Notes: generated from the sequence alone by a model not told the origin. 64,000 bases of DNA from Coccinella septempunctata (GCF_907165205.1 NC_058193.1:744001-808000), one strand, 5' to 3'. Shown: positions 20,566 to 33,319, counted from the first letter of the stretch. Numbers and translations are program-made.

Positions 20566-21289
20566 AACTCTTCAATACAAAGGATATACTTTCCTCGAAT
20601 GCAGGAAGACAGGGGTTTCAAAGTTTGCAATACCAAAATTATACACAAAAGTTGAAAATGGAATAAGATTATTGAGAGGTCAAGACCCACTCAAGGGAAT
20701 AGTAGCTCATCATAAAATCAAAGTCAAAGAGCTGGAGTGCTTTGGAGGAGCTAATATCCGACATATGAATCGATCTTAAGCTAGTAGGAAAATCTATCAC
20801 GCCAGCAGAACAAAAGATATTAGAAAGCCTGATTAGACAAGCAAAACTGAAGATTGCATTCGAATATCATATGAGTAAGCATATACTTTATATATTTCAA
20901 GAGATTGAAAGACCATGATTTGCTGTAAAAATCATCTTCTGCTTTTCTGGAGTCGGCTGAGCTGATGTCGGAAACGGGAGGATTTGTTCATCAAGATGGA
21001 GTGATACTAGATACTAGCATATTAGGTAGTATAAGAAGAATATAATGCAAGTGGTCACCTCAACATCTTGCAGGGCTAGCCGTGATCGACGAAAACTCTT
21101 ATGCACATCTTGTCCGCTTGCAGAATTCATACTTTATCAGGGTATATAGAGAGACACAATGCGAATTCCTTACTTCCATCTGAGAAAAGTTTATGGCATA
21201 GACAAATATCCAAAGCTCTCATTTGTACCTCCAAATACCAAAGCAGTTTTTGAGAATGATAAAGCTCGCATATATTGCAATTAAGCTTT

Positions 21290-21340
21290 TTCAACAACTT
21301 GGCATATGCCAAGTTGTTGAAGAAGCGTGTATATACACGC
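21290..21340. repeat. Two adjacent perfect palindromes
   Basis: TTCAACAACTTGGCATATGCC and its continuation form a 32-bp perfect palindrome at 21290-21321 centred on GGCATATGCC. Four bases later GCGTGTATATACACGC (21325-21340) is a 16-bp perfect palindrome. Both interrupt the R4-like relic, where extra sequence is present compared with the better copy. Confidence 0.8.
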
Positions 21341-21600
21341 AAGGGCTCGATAAAGTTCTGCCAGAAAAAGAGCTCAACGAATTTCTTGTGTCGTATTCCC
21401 TTCGCTGCTAAAAATAATGTGGTAGTGAACGAAGAACAGAAAAGTGAAATATACAAAGGATCAATGTTCGAACAGGGGGCTTCATACCCAGGGCACAAAG
21501 TTTGAATGGTAATTCTGATTGAAGAATTTTTAGATCTGAGAACTAATAACGTAACTGAATTGGAGATTATTCTGGCCTGCAGAACTCTGGCAGAATGAAG

Positions 21601-22130
21601 GACTATCTCAAGAACGTGGGGACAACACCTGGTTCTGTCACTAGGGCAAGAAAAGGGGTTCTGGACGTGACAATGTTCAACGCAGCTTCCAGAAGAAGTG
21701 TTAAATCTTGGGAAATGTTGACCTAACCATCAATCTCTGACCAAAGGATAATCGAATATAAAATAACAAGGGAGGAACTGATCTACCATTAAGATTCATC
21801 TGAAGCAAAACTTACAACAGTTCAAAACTAATTGGCCAAACCTCTCGCACTACGATCTGGAACAAAAAGTCGATTAGGGAATTTTGTAGGCCTTCCACTC
21901 CAGTTATCCCCTCCCGGAAGTTTGAACGAGTGAGGATGCATCTAATTAATCCTATTCGTGCATGGACTCATGCCGACGATTTTGAAATCTTTGGTGATCT
22001 AGGCTCTATTGAAGACTGCGTTTCCTGCAGCGTGCTTTGTGGACTAATTCTTGATTTGGTGTGGCAGAAATCAACTACCATTGAGCATTTTTGAGTGCAA
22101 TGTCACCACGTACACCAGGAAAAAGAACTA
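21601..22130. other. Unassigned interior of the TGCGTCC-bounded unit
   Basis: No ORF of recognisable family and no clear repeat. It may be the 3' UTR of the R4-like relic followed by filler. Confidence 0.3.
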
Positions 22131-23105
22131 TTTATTGTATAGTTATAGTCTTGATGGCAGCGTCCTGAGCAAAAAAAACGGAGATAAAAGATCTTGGCGT
22201 TGTTTTGATCAAAGTTTTACATTTGTTCCTCATGTTAATCATTTACTTGGTACGAGCCAAGAATATATGAATTCATCGTGCGTAATAGCAGATATTTTCT
22301 GATCCGGAAACCATGATTTTGCTGTTCAATACATTTGTGACGAGCAAACTGGAGTTTGGATGCATTGCTTGGAACCCAATACACGATTGCCATACACATC
22401 ACAATGGCATATATTCCAAGAGCTGGCGACGAAAATTGGCAAAAGATTTGTAATGGATCATAATTAAATATGAGTTAGTTTTGATGGTGTATATGAAACA
22501 GCACCTACGCTTAAAGGTCAGGTAGTGGAACATCTGACGGCGACGCTCTTTGATTTATATAAAATTACAATATCCGTACTTTGGGGTGACTACTGACTGC
22601 CTCTCTTCTATTGATTTCTGGTCTGAATATTTTATTCACAAATAATATATGATATTTGGGCAGTAAATGCAGTTTCAGTTAATACAATTCTTCTGAAACA
22701 ACATCGTCAAGGCAGCAACTTATGTTGTGTACTGACACACCGCGTTTCACTAAAATGAGATCTGACCACTTTTTCAAGTTTTCTGTTCTATTAACTAGTG
22801 ACAATTTTCAATCATTATAAAATACTTGTAGAGTGTGTTGTAATTTCATATACCTACATCAAAGCGCGTCGCCGCTAGATGTTCCACTACCTGACCTTGA
22901 GAGTGGGTGCTGACTTATGTACATATCATATTAAATTATACGCCAGTACAAAACTTTTGACGAATTTCGTTGCCAGCTCTCGGACTAATGGAGGCTGTTC
23001 AGAGAAGTTTTTTCGAGTAAGATCATGCTGTTTTGTTGAATAAATTCGGTGCAGTTAAGCTTGATGTCAGGAAGGGCTTTGTTTGTTTGAGGTTCCTTCC
23101 TGGAC
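22131..23105 (+). pseudogene. Jockey-like LINE RT relic, interrupted by a MITE
   Basis: Fragments in changing plus-strand frames read like the C-terminal RT of Jockey-type LINEs: a DLGV segment, FVPHVNHLLG, SDPETMILLFNTFVTSKLEF and GCIAWNPIHD before the MITE, then MEAVQRSFF after it. Stops are frequent. Palm motifs were not found. Confidence 0.55.
22418..22983. mobile_element. MITE with about 150-bp TIRs
   Basis: The left end (CAAGAGCTGGCGACGAAAAT) and right end (reverse complement CGAGAGCTGGCAACGAAATT) match inward for about 150 bp. Best conserved is the inner part AAGGTCAGGTAGTGGAACAT at 22514 and its complement ending at 22898. The element is about 570 bp and non-coding. It splits the LINE relic. 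The superfamily is unknown. Confidence 0.75.
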
Positions 23106-24340
23106 CCTTGAATGGCACATCTACTCGCTAGAGTAGGATTTCATGTAGGACGCCCAAGTTCTAGACCCGTACGCTTGTTCAACCTTACTACGCCCAGAAC
23201 GAATATATTGTTTCAGTCATCTGTGTACAATATGATTTGTTTCAAATTCAATCAGATCTCGCATCTCTGTGATATACACTTTGACAAACAGTCCTTATTA
23301 ATTAATATATTACAGGTTCACTACATATATACAAAAGTTTACATAATTTGTAGAACTTTTTAATTTTTGTGGTGAAGTCACTTCTAATCCCACAGCACTC
23401 AGAAGTTATCAACCCCACAATATCGCTCAATAAGCCAGACAGATAATTCACCGAAGGAGAACAGGAACGATCTTTCAGTTTTTCCAAAACAACCTTCACA
23501 GGTAGTAAACCCATAACTAGAATCGATACAGCAATATAGACCAAGAAGAAGGAAGATTGGCATATTTAAAAGACGATGTTTGGAGTGGGCAATGAACACC
23601 TTCAATCTATATAGATCACCAGAAGTGTAAAGAAAAATCCTAGAAAAGATTCGTCTTCATCTTCTGAAGATAACCAGAAGCTGCTTAGAATGAGTCATAT
23701 ACACAGAAAATGGAGAAGGACAAAAGTTCCCTTCACACCAAAATGGGGACCCACAATCTTCAAGAACAATTAATTCAACATCGTTTCTATTGAAGACGAT
23801 GAAGAAAGTAGTAGATAACAACATAAGAACATAGAATCTGGAGAATACACCAATTCACAAAGGCCAGATGGCCTACAGGACGACCGATCAACAAAAACTG
23901 CTCTGTATGACCGTAGTGACTCTATAGCTAGATTCCTGGTCCCTCGGGAACTAAAGGAAATGGAGAGGCAAATACACTTGTTTCTAGCAATAAGGGAAGT
24001 TGACGTTTATTCATCCAGTGGAATAAAAAAATTTTAATTCACAAGTGAAATGAGATGACATAAGCGGATAAAGCGATACCTTTCATGTCAATTTATAAAT
24101 CCGATAATTCTCTGGGAAGTGTTATCGTTTGATTTCTAATTGAAGTGGAATAAAATTCACGTGAGTTATAATTTTTTTTCATTCGAAAAAATAATAATGA
24201 CAATATCAGTTAAAAAAAACACCATAAGGGCACTTCAATCGGACCTGCTATTGCTCTAGAGACAGAATCCAATTCTTCACCTAACAGACTTTCCTGATGA
24301 CCTTGGAGCCTAGGAAGCTAATTCATTTCAGTTGTGCAAA
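23106..24340. other. Unassigned interior of the TGCGTCC-bounded unit
   Basis: AT-rich with short ORFs only. Segments near 23640-23960 look like once-coding sequence but match no family I can name. If the unit ever carried its own transposase, this stretch and 19830-20180 are where remnants would be expected. Confidence 0.3.
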
Positions 24341-24375
24341 TACAACTTGGTTTACTTGTATACACAGTTGCCAGA

Positions 24376-24756
24376 TTTCGGACGCAACATTATGCGTCGT
24401 GTGAAAGATGTATATTGACTGTATATCAGTTTTCATCATTTGAAGCGCCCTCGAAGCGGAATTTGCGTGAACTAAAAATATACTTTAGGTTTCATGAGAC
24501 GCACTTTACTGCGTCTGGAGATATGTTTTTCAACATGGAATAACTCTCTTATCAAAAGATGAATGAAATCTATAATTGTTCCAAAGATAGCTCTCGACGT
24601 CCTTCACGATTTGCGACCACCCCTGTCGTTGAATCCCTCGAAATACCACAGAAAACTTTGAAAAACAATGCTGCGTCCGGTATACGGACGCAGTATTATT
24701 CAGGACGCAATATTGTATGGCCCAAAGACAATGTATGGACGCAACATAGTATGCTG
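24376..24756 (-). repeat. Right subterminal GGACGCA array
   Basis: The array is densest at 24672-24743 with GGACGCAGTATT, GGACGCAATATT and GGACGCAACATA. More dispersed copies lie at 24380 and 24497. It ends at AGTATGCTGGATAAA, the inverted counterpart of the left terminus. Orientation is mostly opposite to the left array. Confidence 0.75.
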
Positions 24757-24757
24757 G

Positions 24758-25689
<932 letters not shown>

Positions 25690-26700
25690 TCCCCAAAGAT
25701 AATAATCCAATGGCGTCAGATCGCAGCTTCTTGGTGGCCAATTCACATCAGCATTTCTGCTGATTATTCGATTTCCGAAAATGCGGCGTAAAACATCGAT
25801 TGTGGCGTGTGCTGTATGGCTCGTTGCACCGTTCTGTGGAAACCAAACATCGTCCAAGCCGTCAGCTTCAATATCTTGAAAGAACCAATCGTTCAACATT
25901 GCGCGGTAGCGCTCGGCATTGACGGTTACGGCGATTTCTGCTTCATTTTCAAAGAAAAATGGACCGATGATGCCGACAGACCAAAGTCCGCACCAAACAG
26001 TCACTCGTTGTGGGTGCATTGGCTTCTCTATGACGACGTGCGGGTTTTCTGTGCCCCAGATGCGACAATTTTGCTTATTAACATAACCACCGAGGTGGAA
26101 ATGAGCTTCGTCCGAAAAGATGATTTTTTGATAAAATTCGTTATCCTCCGCCAAACAATTTTCCGCCCAATTTGCGAACCGTAGACGACTCGGATGGTCA
26201 ATTGGCTTTAGCTGTTGCACCAATTGAACTTTATACGGCTTCATGGCAAGATCTTTACGCAAAATTCGCATCAAAGAAGTGCGTGAAATGTCCAATTGTT
26301 GAGAACGATGGCGAACTGATGTTGATGGTTGTTCACGCACACTTTCAGCCACAGCAGCAATATTTTCGGTTGAACGGACCGGACGTGTACGTACACGTGT
26401 TGGTTTATCCACCAACATTCCGGTTTCACGAACACGCTTCACAAATTGATCCACAAATTGGGTTTTTGGAACATTTTTTTTGTCGAATTTTTTTCTTAAA
26501 TTTCTCACAGTTTGAGTAGAAGACTCACCACTTTGGAAATAAGTTTTTAATATTTCCCAACTTTCTTCAAGCGAATAGCGTCCCATTTCGTAAACTTCAA
26601 ACTTTCAACTAAATATTAGTCACGTCAAAAAGAATAGTTGACTTTTATAAAGTCAAATAATCGGTAGTTCAAATTCCAAACACTAGATGGACCACCCTTT

Positions 26701-27319
26701 ATATATACATATAATTTATTCAATTCAAGAAAATTCTGCCTTTTCTTGAGGGAGCGAATGTGATAAGTATCGGGAACTTGAGATTGCCGACTCTCACTGA
26801 CCACTTCAAAACAGATACTTATTCTACTCGTCAATAAAATGTATTGTTAGTTAGTTTTGTTATTTGAGAGTGCTCCAGATTTTGAGTATTTCGATCATCT
26901 AATATTACCTAAAAAAATATATATACTGAATAGAATGGTATTTGTTCTGTACCATTTCATTCGATACCTACTTTTATTTTTGGAAAATGGAGAGTTTGAT
27001 GTACCCAAAAGAAGAACTCTTAATGCATTTAATCATCAGATTGCTTTCAAAGTATCAATATCAATGGTCCCATTCAATTAGTTTAATAAGTCGAATAAAA
27101 ATCAGAAAGTTTCCGACTCCGACTGTATCGGTTATGTAAATATAAACAAACAAGTTAGGTTATCTATGGTCAGCTGTCAGCTGTACAAAATTTAAAATTA
27201 AATCCCCATATTTGTTCCAACTTGTACAATCATATCAAAAAACTGTGCCTAACTTCTTTCAAACTTCATAAATGGTTAGACAAAGATGACAGACAATTGA
27301 CCTTCGGTCAGTCGGCCAA
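26701..27319. other. AT-rich spacer
   Basis: No family-level coding signal. A short direct repeat GTCAGCTGTCAGCTGT lies near 27171. The stretch separates the mariner element from the last exon of the DUF4806-like remnant. Confidence 0.4.
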
Positions 27320-27801
27320 TCAGGAGGTAGTGGGCGGTATTTTCTGGGGAGTGATCCTTCGGGGCAAATCATTTTCTGGGCACTGATCTTTCGATTCAAA
27401 GAGATTTCGGTCGAGTGAGTCGTACCGATTTATCTGATTATCTGCAACTGTGGACCCATTTTGAACTTGTTGAGTTGACATACACAATGAAAGAGATGAA
27501 GGCAATGATTTAGGGGTGTTTTCATCTATATTTTTTAATGTTTCATCAGTTTCACTGCTGTTAAAATCTATCGAAATGCTATTTCTATTCTCGAAAAAAC
27601 TTGTTTTCCCTTTGACATGGGAATTTTCATTCTGTCAACATCACCCTCACCAATCAGTACGTCTGAATCAGCCTTCATTTCAGCGTCTGCAACAGCTCCA
27701 TTGTAATCACTTGGAAGAATACACATTGCATACAAATAAAAACGACAAAAAAGTGGCAGAAAATAGGACAAAGAAATAGATGGTAACGTTTATTCACATT
27801 C

Positions 27802-27843
27802 GTGGCGACGTTTCGCAAAGGTGTCCCTCCGCTCCTTCAGGCC
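27802..27843 (-). ncRNA. Hammerhead-like motif, left arm, core mutated
   Basis: Inverted copy of the right-arm motif, but the core reads CTGAAGG instead of CTGAAGA. This replaces a conserved adenosine, so this copy is expected to be inactive. Confidence 0.5.
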
Positions 27844-28112
27844 TACAATTTATTGAAAGGAATATTTATATGGTATACATCAATCTGGATTGATCAGTAA
27901 ATATTGTACCTGGTAGTTTGAGTTATTCTATTGTAGAGTTCTTTAAGATTGCTGGCCGGCCGTTTTTCTGTTTCCGAGTGTTTTGTTATATTCATGGTTT
28001 CCTTGATCCTCTTCATCCTGACGTAATATTTAACTTTTGTTTGAGTTGATACATGTTTTTGGTGAGTTAGTATATAATTTTCAGTGAACTGTATCCCTTT
28101 TAATGAATTGTA

Positions 28113-28154
28113 GGCCTGAAGAAGCGGAGGGACACCTTTGCGAAACGTCGCCAC
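28113..28154 (+). ncRNA. Hammerhead-like motif, right arm
   Basis: Stem I GGC/GCC, core CTGAAGA, an extra A, a 7-bp stem II GCGGAGG/CCTTTGC with GACA loop, GAAAC, then the GTC cleavage triplet. All universally conserved core bases are present. Confidence 0.6.
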
Positions 28155-28815
28155 GAATGTGAATAAACGTTACCATCTATTACTTTGTCCTATTTCCTGC
28201 CACTTTTTTGTCGTTTTCATTGATGAGATGAAGGACGCTAATCATTCTGACAAATCTTGAATTGGGCAGTATGATTAGTGGTTGATTCAATTATCCGATA
28301 ATTTTTTTACTGAAATCTTACCAAGACCTTGATGAGAAATTTTCTTTCTCCTTTTCCTGGATTTCTTCATTTTTTCAGCATCGCTACTCCCACTTAGTTC
28401 ATCTAAGTTAGCTATGATTTCAGCCACAGCTTCAACATAATCATCTACAACAAATTTAACATATGAAATTTCAATAAGAATCGAGATTGAAATAACTAGA
28501 ATGACAGTCACCTCCGGAATTCCATTTAATTTGTTCGTAGGGAAAGTAAAAATTACTTCAAACCCCACTGCGATGTTAAAATTAAGGAGCATGTATTAGT
28601 TAGTTTTGCAATAGTAACCTTTGCTTTTTATAAAATCAACTTGATAGTCTTCCCAATCCGTCTGAGGGATCTTCCAGTTGTAAAATAGCTCTTCGAATTT
28701 TCTCCGTATTTTTGTAAGGTGGCCACAGTAGAGTTGAATTATTATTCATCATCCATTTACTTGGAACCACTCTTTTTTCATTTTTCTCGTCTACAATGAT
28801 TGCGTATTTCTTCAT

Positions 28816-29106
28816 TGTTATTAGTATCTATAAAAATACATAATCACATAGCCTACTAGAAGTTCGAGGCCGTAATGTTAGACGTTGCCGTTGTTACCAT
28901 CGGAGAGTCACGAAGCACGGCCAGATAGAGAGAGTGCACTGATTTGATAGGCAACTTCAACAGTTTTCGATTAAATTCCAATTTGCTTTCAATTCACTTT
29001 GAAATTAAGAACTGTAGGGAGGAAAACAATACAGCATTTAGTTTATTTGCGATCAGTTTCATAATGTTTTATCGCAAATAATTCAGAACTCACCACGAAG
29101 AGGTAG
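28816..29106. other. Upstream region of the DUF4806-like remnant
   Basis: About 290 bp without coding signal. It could hold the minus-strand promoter of the gene remnant, but no core element stands out. Confidence 0.3.
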
Positions 29107-30544
29107 CTGCCCAGGTGACCATATCTCATAACAGTTATGAAGCAGAAATGTATCCCGCGCTCCTTGTTTTATAACAGATATATCACACTAAGAGTACAAA
29201 TACAGAACGCTTATGTAGCAGCTATGCTCCTATGTCCGCCTCAAACAAGGAACACATCTCCTTTCTGAAAGGAGCATAAATAGTTCAAACATGGACCATG
29301 CAAATATTTGTTTCATGGGAGATCTATATATATTACCTTCATGTGTTATGTTTATTATGTTTCACTTGTTATTAAAAACGTTTTCAACAAAAAGATGAAA
29401 AATTATCGAAATTAATATAAACTGTTGCAATAATAATGAACTCGAATATTGATTTTTTAAAGAGTGTGTGTTGATCAATCATTTTTGAAAATAAAATTCA
29501 AAAGCATCTCACATCAGTTCGGTGAGGTATGTTAACGAATGAACTAATGTTCAAAAACAATATATTTTCATAAATTTCAGATTACAAAATTAGTGCACGC
29601 GTTAATAGAAATGATACATTACATCATGCAAACTGCTGGGTTCATGATTATTGTTCTCCAAGAAAGATTAGGACATGTCTTTCTGGTCTTTGCACTTTCC
29701 TGCATTCCATAAAAAGAATAATCAACAGTTCATTAATCTTTTGGCTTAGGTTAAAAAGTTTTTAGAAGAATTGTGTCCATGTTATGCGTTATGAAAATGA
29801 TAAGAATACTATATGCATATTTCATATCTTTCTGAAGAAAATTTTCAATATACGTATATGATTTATTCATTTATTTCTACATATGAGGTACATGCAACAC
29901 GTGAGAAAATAACCTATATCGAAATTTACATCAAACAGGACATTATTTATTCAAATAAAATTTTTATATGCTGGATATAATAAAACCATAGCCTATTATG
30001 TTTTATAGGACTGCTATGAAAATACGAGAAGAGATTTATTGACCTACAGTTCGATATCCATACCACTTTCTTTTCAGTTATTCACCATTTCACTGGAAAA
30101 TCACTATGACACACAAATAACTTATCAAACGTTTAATATCTGCACTTCACTTTCAGTAATCCACTATTCAACTGACAAAACGTCTAAATGATAATAAATA
30201 AATATCGAACGACAGCAGTATCAATAGCATTTCTCACAATCCTCCATATTTGTTTACGCTTTACAGCGCCCTCGACGGTAGTTAAAACGCTTATGGTGTC
30301 ATGCTCTGTCGATGATCTCAAAATGATACATGGTAAATAAAGAGCAATGTTACAAATATGTTACGTGGATATCATGGAGCGGGTACATGAAATTTACAAA
30401 ATGTGGATATAATTTAAATACAGCACAGGTACATCCTAAATATCGTATCAGACACGTAATGGTTACAGAAAATTAACACATAACAAAGTTCCCAATTCGA
30501 TCTCCCTAGAAAACATAACAGATATGTTACTGGTCACCTGGGTG
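29107..30544. mobile_element. TIR element with CCCAGGTGACC ends, about 1.4 kb
   Basis: The left end CCCAGGTGACCATATCTCAT and the right end, reverse-complemented CCCAGGTGACCAGTAACATA, form an inverted pair of about 30 bp. Motifs of the type ATAACAGATATGTTA recur near both ends. The interior is AT-rich with no ORF of known family. This suggests a non-autonomous transposon. Target duplication is uncertain. Confidence 0.55.
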
Positions 30545-33185
30545 TAGTATTGAGTTCCACAAGATTACAATCAGAATATAAGTATTATTCGATTTTCTGG
30601 GGCATTAAAACTGAATCAAGCATGCGATTGAAATAAAAATCATTTCTAAAAATAGAATAAAATGAATATCATTTGCCGCAGGAGGAAGTGTTAATGAATC
30701 TGAGTCTCTAATCAACCTATAGGAACCTGGAAATTGGAAATGAATTAGAGATGCCCACAAAAACAGTTCTGTTGAATAAATTGGTTTCGGTGAAACGACT
30801 AATTTTAGTTACTCAAGAATGATATTTTTCTGATTATCTTAGCAGTGTCAATGTCGTCTGAGCAAATTTTTTCTAATTTTTGGATACAATCTTTGGGGCG
30901 CTATAAATTTTCTTGATATCTTCTTTAACTTCATCGAAAAGACATTGATCTGAAGTATTGCTGGCAGAGATGTCTGATTCTACATCGGTCCTATATTTAA
31001 CTGCGCAACTAAGTTTTCAAATTTCGAGTTGAAATCAGAAATGGGTACATTAATTTTGTCTCTAAATACTTCGATTCTCAAATCACTAAGAATTTTAAAC
31101 CCTAACGATATTTTCGCGAATGAACCTTGAAAATTTATTTTATAAAATTGGACGGAATCATTTTCTTTGACATTGAAGAAGAAGTTGGAAATAGCCTTCG
31201 GATGTACATGCGCGACAAGGATAGAAGACAAAATTGCGACAGGTGTTTTATTCTTGTATCGCGATTAAAAGTTAGTTGAAAAACGCATATATGTTGATTT
31301 ATTTTACGGAGTTTTGTGCATTGAATTTAAGTTTTATTTTTGAATATTTCGCTGCGAATGAATCTGTCCGCTTGAATTAGTGCCATAATTACCGAAGCCA
31401 GTATTCGTTCAGCTTAGGAGTGTTTTCTTTCCCTTTTTTCCATTAACTTTCCGCTACCTTGTAACGTTTATTGTTTTTATAAATTGTATTCATATATTTT
31501 TCTTTTCATAAAATGTTTGAGTCGACAATGGAATTGTGAAGCACCCTTTCCCATTTTGATTTTCGGCTGACTCGTATTCTTGTTCAATTCTTCACGGTCC
31601 AATATTGAATATATTTCCATTTTCCGCCCTTCAAGTATAGGCAGTCAACAAAACTTCTCTTATCCGTTTTCACTAAACAAAAAACTTGTCCCATATTCCA
31701 TCTGCATAAAACTAATGAAGTGAATTTAATTCTAAGATAGTATTTATCGAGTATAGAAGATATCAACTGTTTCCGATTAAGATTTTCTCTTCGACCTGTT
31801 GTGTTGGATAATTTGGAAAATTGTTGAATCAATTGGATTTTGCTGATTTTATTTTATATTTTTTGGAAATCAAGTAAAATCTCCGTCTTATACGTGATAA
31901 ATCGACATACTTCGATAGAAAACTCTAGAAAAGCCGCCTTCTATCTTAGGTAACGAATAATTCATTATTCTTCATTTGCCTTCATTAGAGTTTATTGCAG
32001 GCTTCTTTTGATAAGCATACAATTTGGCGTGTTGGTTTGTGCAAACTGTTTCCTGAGACCTATAGGCACCCCCATACGAGGTGTTGGAACAACTTTTCTG
32101 GCTGGAAGAGGGAAGAAGTCAATCTTCCTAATCATCTACGGGATCTCTTTCTCTGGATGAGTAGCATCTTTCACTTTCCTTATATAATTACACAATCTGA
32201 ACTATTTTGTTGGACATTTTAGTTAAAATAATCATATTGGACCATATATTTATTGATTGGGAAATCTGAATATTCATATAGTTATTTATCCTCTCTTGAC
32301 ATAATTATAATACACCTTTCTATAATTTTGAACACTTTTTGAAAATTTTTTGATCACTGTGAAGATATTTGTACATGAACGCCGGCATTCATATATTCCA
32401 TCCATTCACTTGTGGTGCACCTAATTAAAACTCATTCAAAGATATATCTGAATTCAACTTCAAAATCATAACACTTTTCTCTTCAAAATCTTTCATTAAA
32501 TTTGGTAGTTTTGGGAACTATAATAGAAAAGTAGGAAGTGTTAATTGTATATTAAATTTTTTATTAAAACTATCTGGCGCCCCCCCTATTTTTGTTTGAG
32601 TTGATTATTTCAGACCATCGTGAAAAACTGAAGAAATCCACCCCTTCTTCACTAGAGCTGAGCCGCGAGCACCATACTCTCATTTTGTGTTACGATTTGA
32701 GTTCATTTCTCTTGATCAGAAAAAAAAAACGTAACAACCTAAGAAAACAACAATATTCAGGACGAACATTGTAAAAAAAGGGTGAGTCCTTTCCAGTTTT
32801 AATATTTTCTTTTATTAAATATATAAAAGGTGGTCCTTCAATAACATACATAAACAGCCTTGTGTCTGAAATGATCACAAAAATGTGAAAAAGAACTAAT
32901 TTGATCTTGTTGTCGCAGTCGCTAATAAACGTTATCATAATAAAAAACTAATGTTTGTCTACGTTCCTCTGAATCAGTTCTTTTTGGACGACATATAACT
33001 AGGTTGATTCGGAAAAATTGAGGGAAATGCATGATCGGTTAATTTGGGAACTTTTCGCGGTTGGAAAAGAGTTCTTTTTCAAAACATGTGAATCTGCAAA
33101 ACATGTGAATCTGCAAAATGTTTGATGCATACTACGGTATCTTCGTTAACTTTAAAACTGCTTTCCCTATGAATTGCGTTAAGCC
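30545..33185. other. 2.6-kb AT-rich stretch without recognised genes
   Basis: An 83-codon minus ORF (30980-31231, starting MSSILVAHVHPKAIS) has an ordinary-looking composition but no recognised family. A 17-bp unit (ACATGTGAATCTGCAAA) is duplicated in tandem at 33083-33117. A segment near 32820 (TATATAAAAGGTGGTCC) resembles the nearby mariner TIR but has no partner. Confidence 0.4.
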
Positions 33186-33319
33186 ATTTTAAGGTAAGCG
33201 CACATATGTACATCGGCATCGGACGGACGGCATGGAAGGAACGGCACGGCAGCGGCGGAATTTTTATGAAGGTATCGCACATACAACATCGGAATCGCCG
33301 GAGGAATAGATTAGTTGCG

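Larger units (their letters stand above)
20180..21600 (+). pseudogene. Heavily decayed R4-like LINE relic
   Basis: Reading frames here align to the second R4-like copy from its thumb region to the endonuclease. Examples: RVVKWTANEILEFDKR against VVNWTVNELLDLDRS; RLLRGQDPLKGIVAHHKIK against VRVLRSEDPLLKFAAQHEL; EYHMSKHILYIFQEI against EHHMSKSLHSIFFR; EEQKSEIYKG and YPGHKV against EEQKRQKYKD and YPGHKV. Many stops, frameshifts and at least two insertions break it. It is an old copy caught inside the TGCGTCC-bounded unit. Confidence 0.75.
19521..24756. mobile_element. Large DNA-transposon-like unit with inverted TGCGTCC subterminal arrays
   Basis: Both ends lie in (TA)n. The terminal segments match as inverted repeats: left ATTTACATCTGGCATACT then TTGCGTCC; right, reverse-complemented, ATTTATCCAGCATACT then TTGCGTCC. 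Inside each end the motif TGCGTCC or a close form recurs. Left, six times as TGCGTC[CT] (about 19541, 19567, 19699, 19737, 19769, 19810). Right, mainly as GGACGCA (24380, 24685, 24702, 24737, plus AGACGCA 24497) with a few in the other sense (24393, 24510, 24672). Such subterminal arrays are typical of transposase binding in some DNA transposons. The interior holds older LINE relics and no recognised transposase, so superfamily is unassigned. Confidence 0.6.
27739..28217. mobile_element. Inverted-repeat element with hammerhead-like motifs (probable Penelope-like remnant)
   Basis: Arms 27739-27865 and 28091-28217 are inverted copies with few mismatches. Each arm holds a hammerhead-like motif. 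The 225-bp centre has a minus-strand segment (MKRIKETMNITKHSETEK) vaguely like the end of Penelope-like GIY-YIG domains. Inverted repeats with hammerheads and a short remnant between them suggest a deleted Penelope-like element. It lies between coding blocks of the DUF4806-like gene. Confidence 0.6.
27320..28815 (-). pseudogene. DUF4806-like gene remnant (several exons)
   Basis: Exon 1 (28815 to about 28619) starts MKKYAIIVDEKNEKRVVPSK and continues LLWPPYK, then in a shifted frame NWKIPQTDWEDYQVDF. A short N-terminal domain of this shape (valine-rich start, WPP motif, then W-x2-Y-x-V) is found in insect DUF4806-type proteins. Exon 2 (28443-28323) encodes DDYVEAVAEIIANLDELS and a Lys/Arg-rich tail. 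A third coding block (27711 to about 27330) starts DYNGAVADAEMKADSDV and is acidic and Ser-rich. Frameshifts lie near 28717 and 27597, both at homopolymers. An inverted-repeat element (27739-28217) occupies the second intron. The DUF4806 domain itself was not seen. Function is unknown. Confidence 0.4.

Noticed and set aside
31995..32222. 75-codon plus-strand ORF rich in Trp and His
   Set aside because: Looks superficially protein-like but has no motif I can name and no supporting exon structure.
32818..32860. Mariner-like TIR (TATATAAAAGGTGGTCC)
   Set aside because: Only one end, no partner or transposase, and an AT-rich context where such short matches arise by chance.
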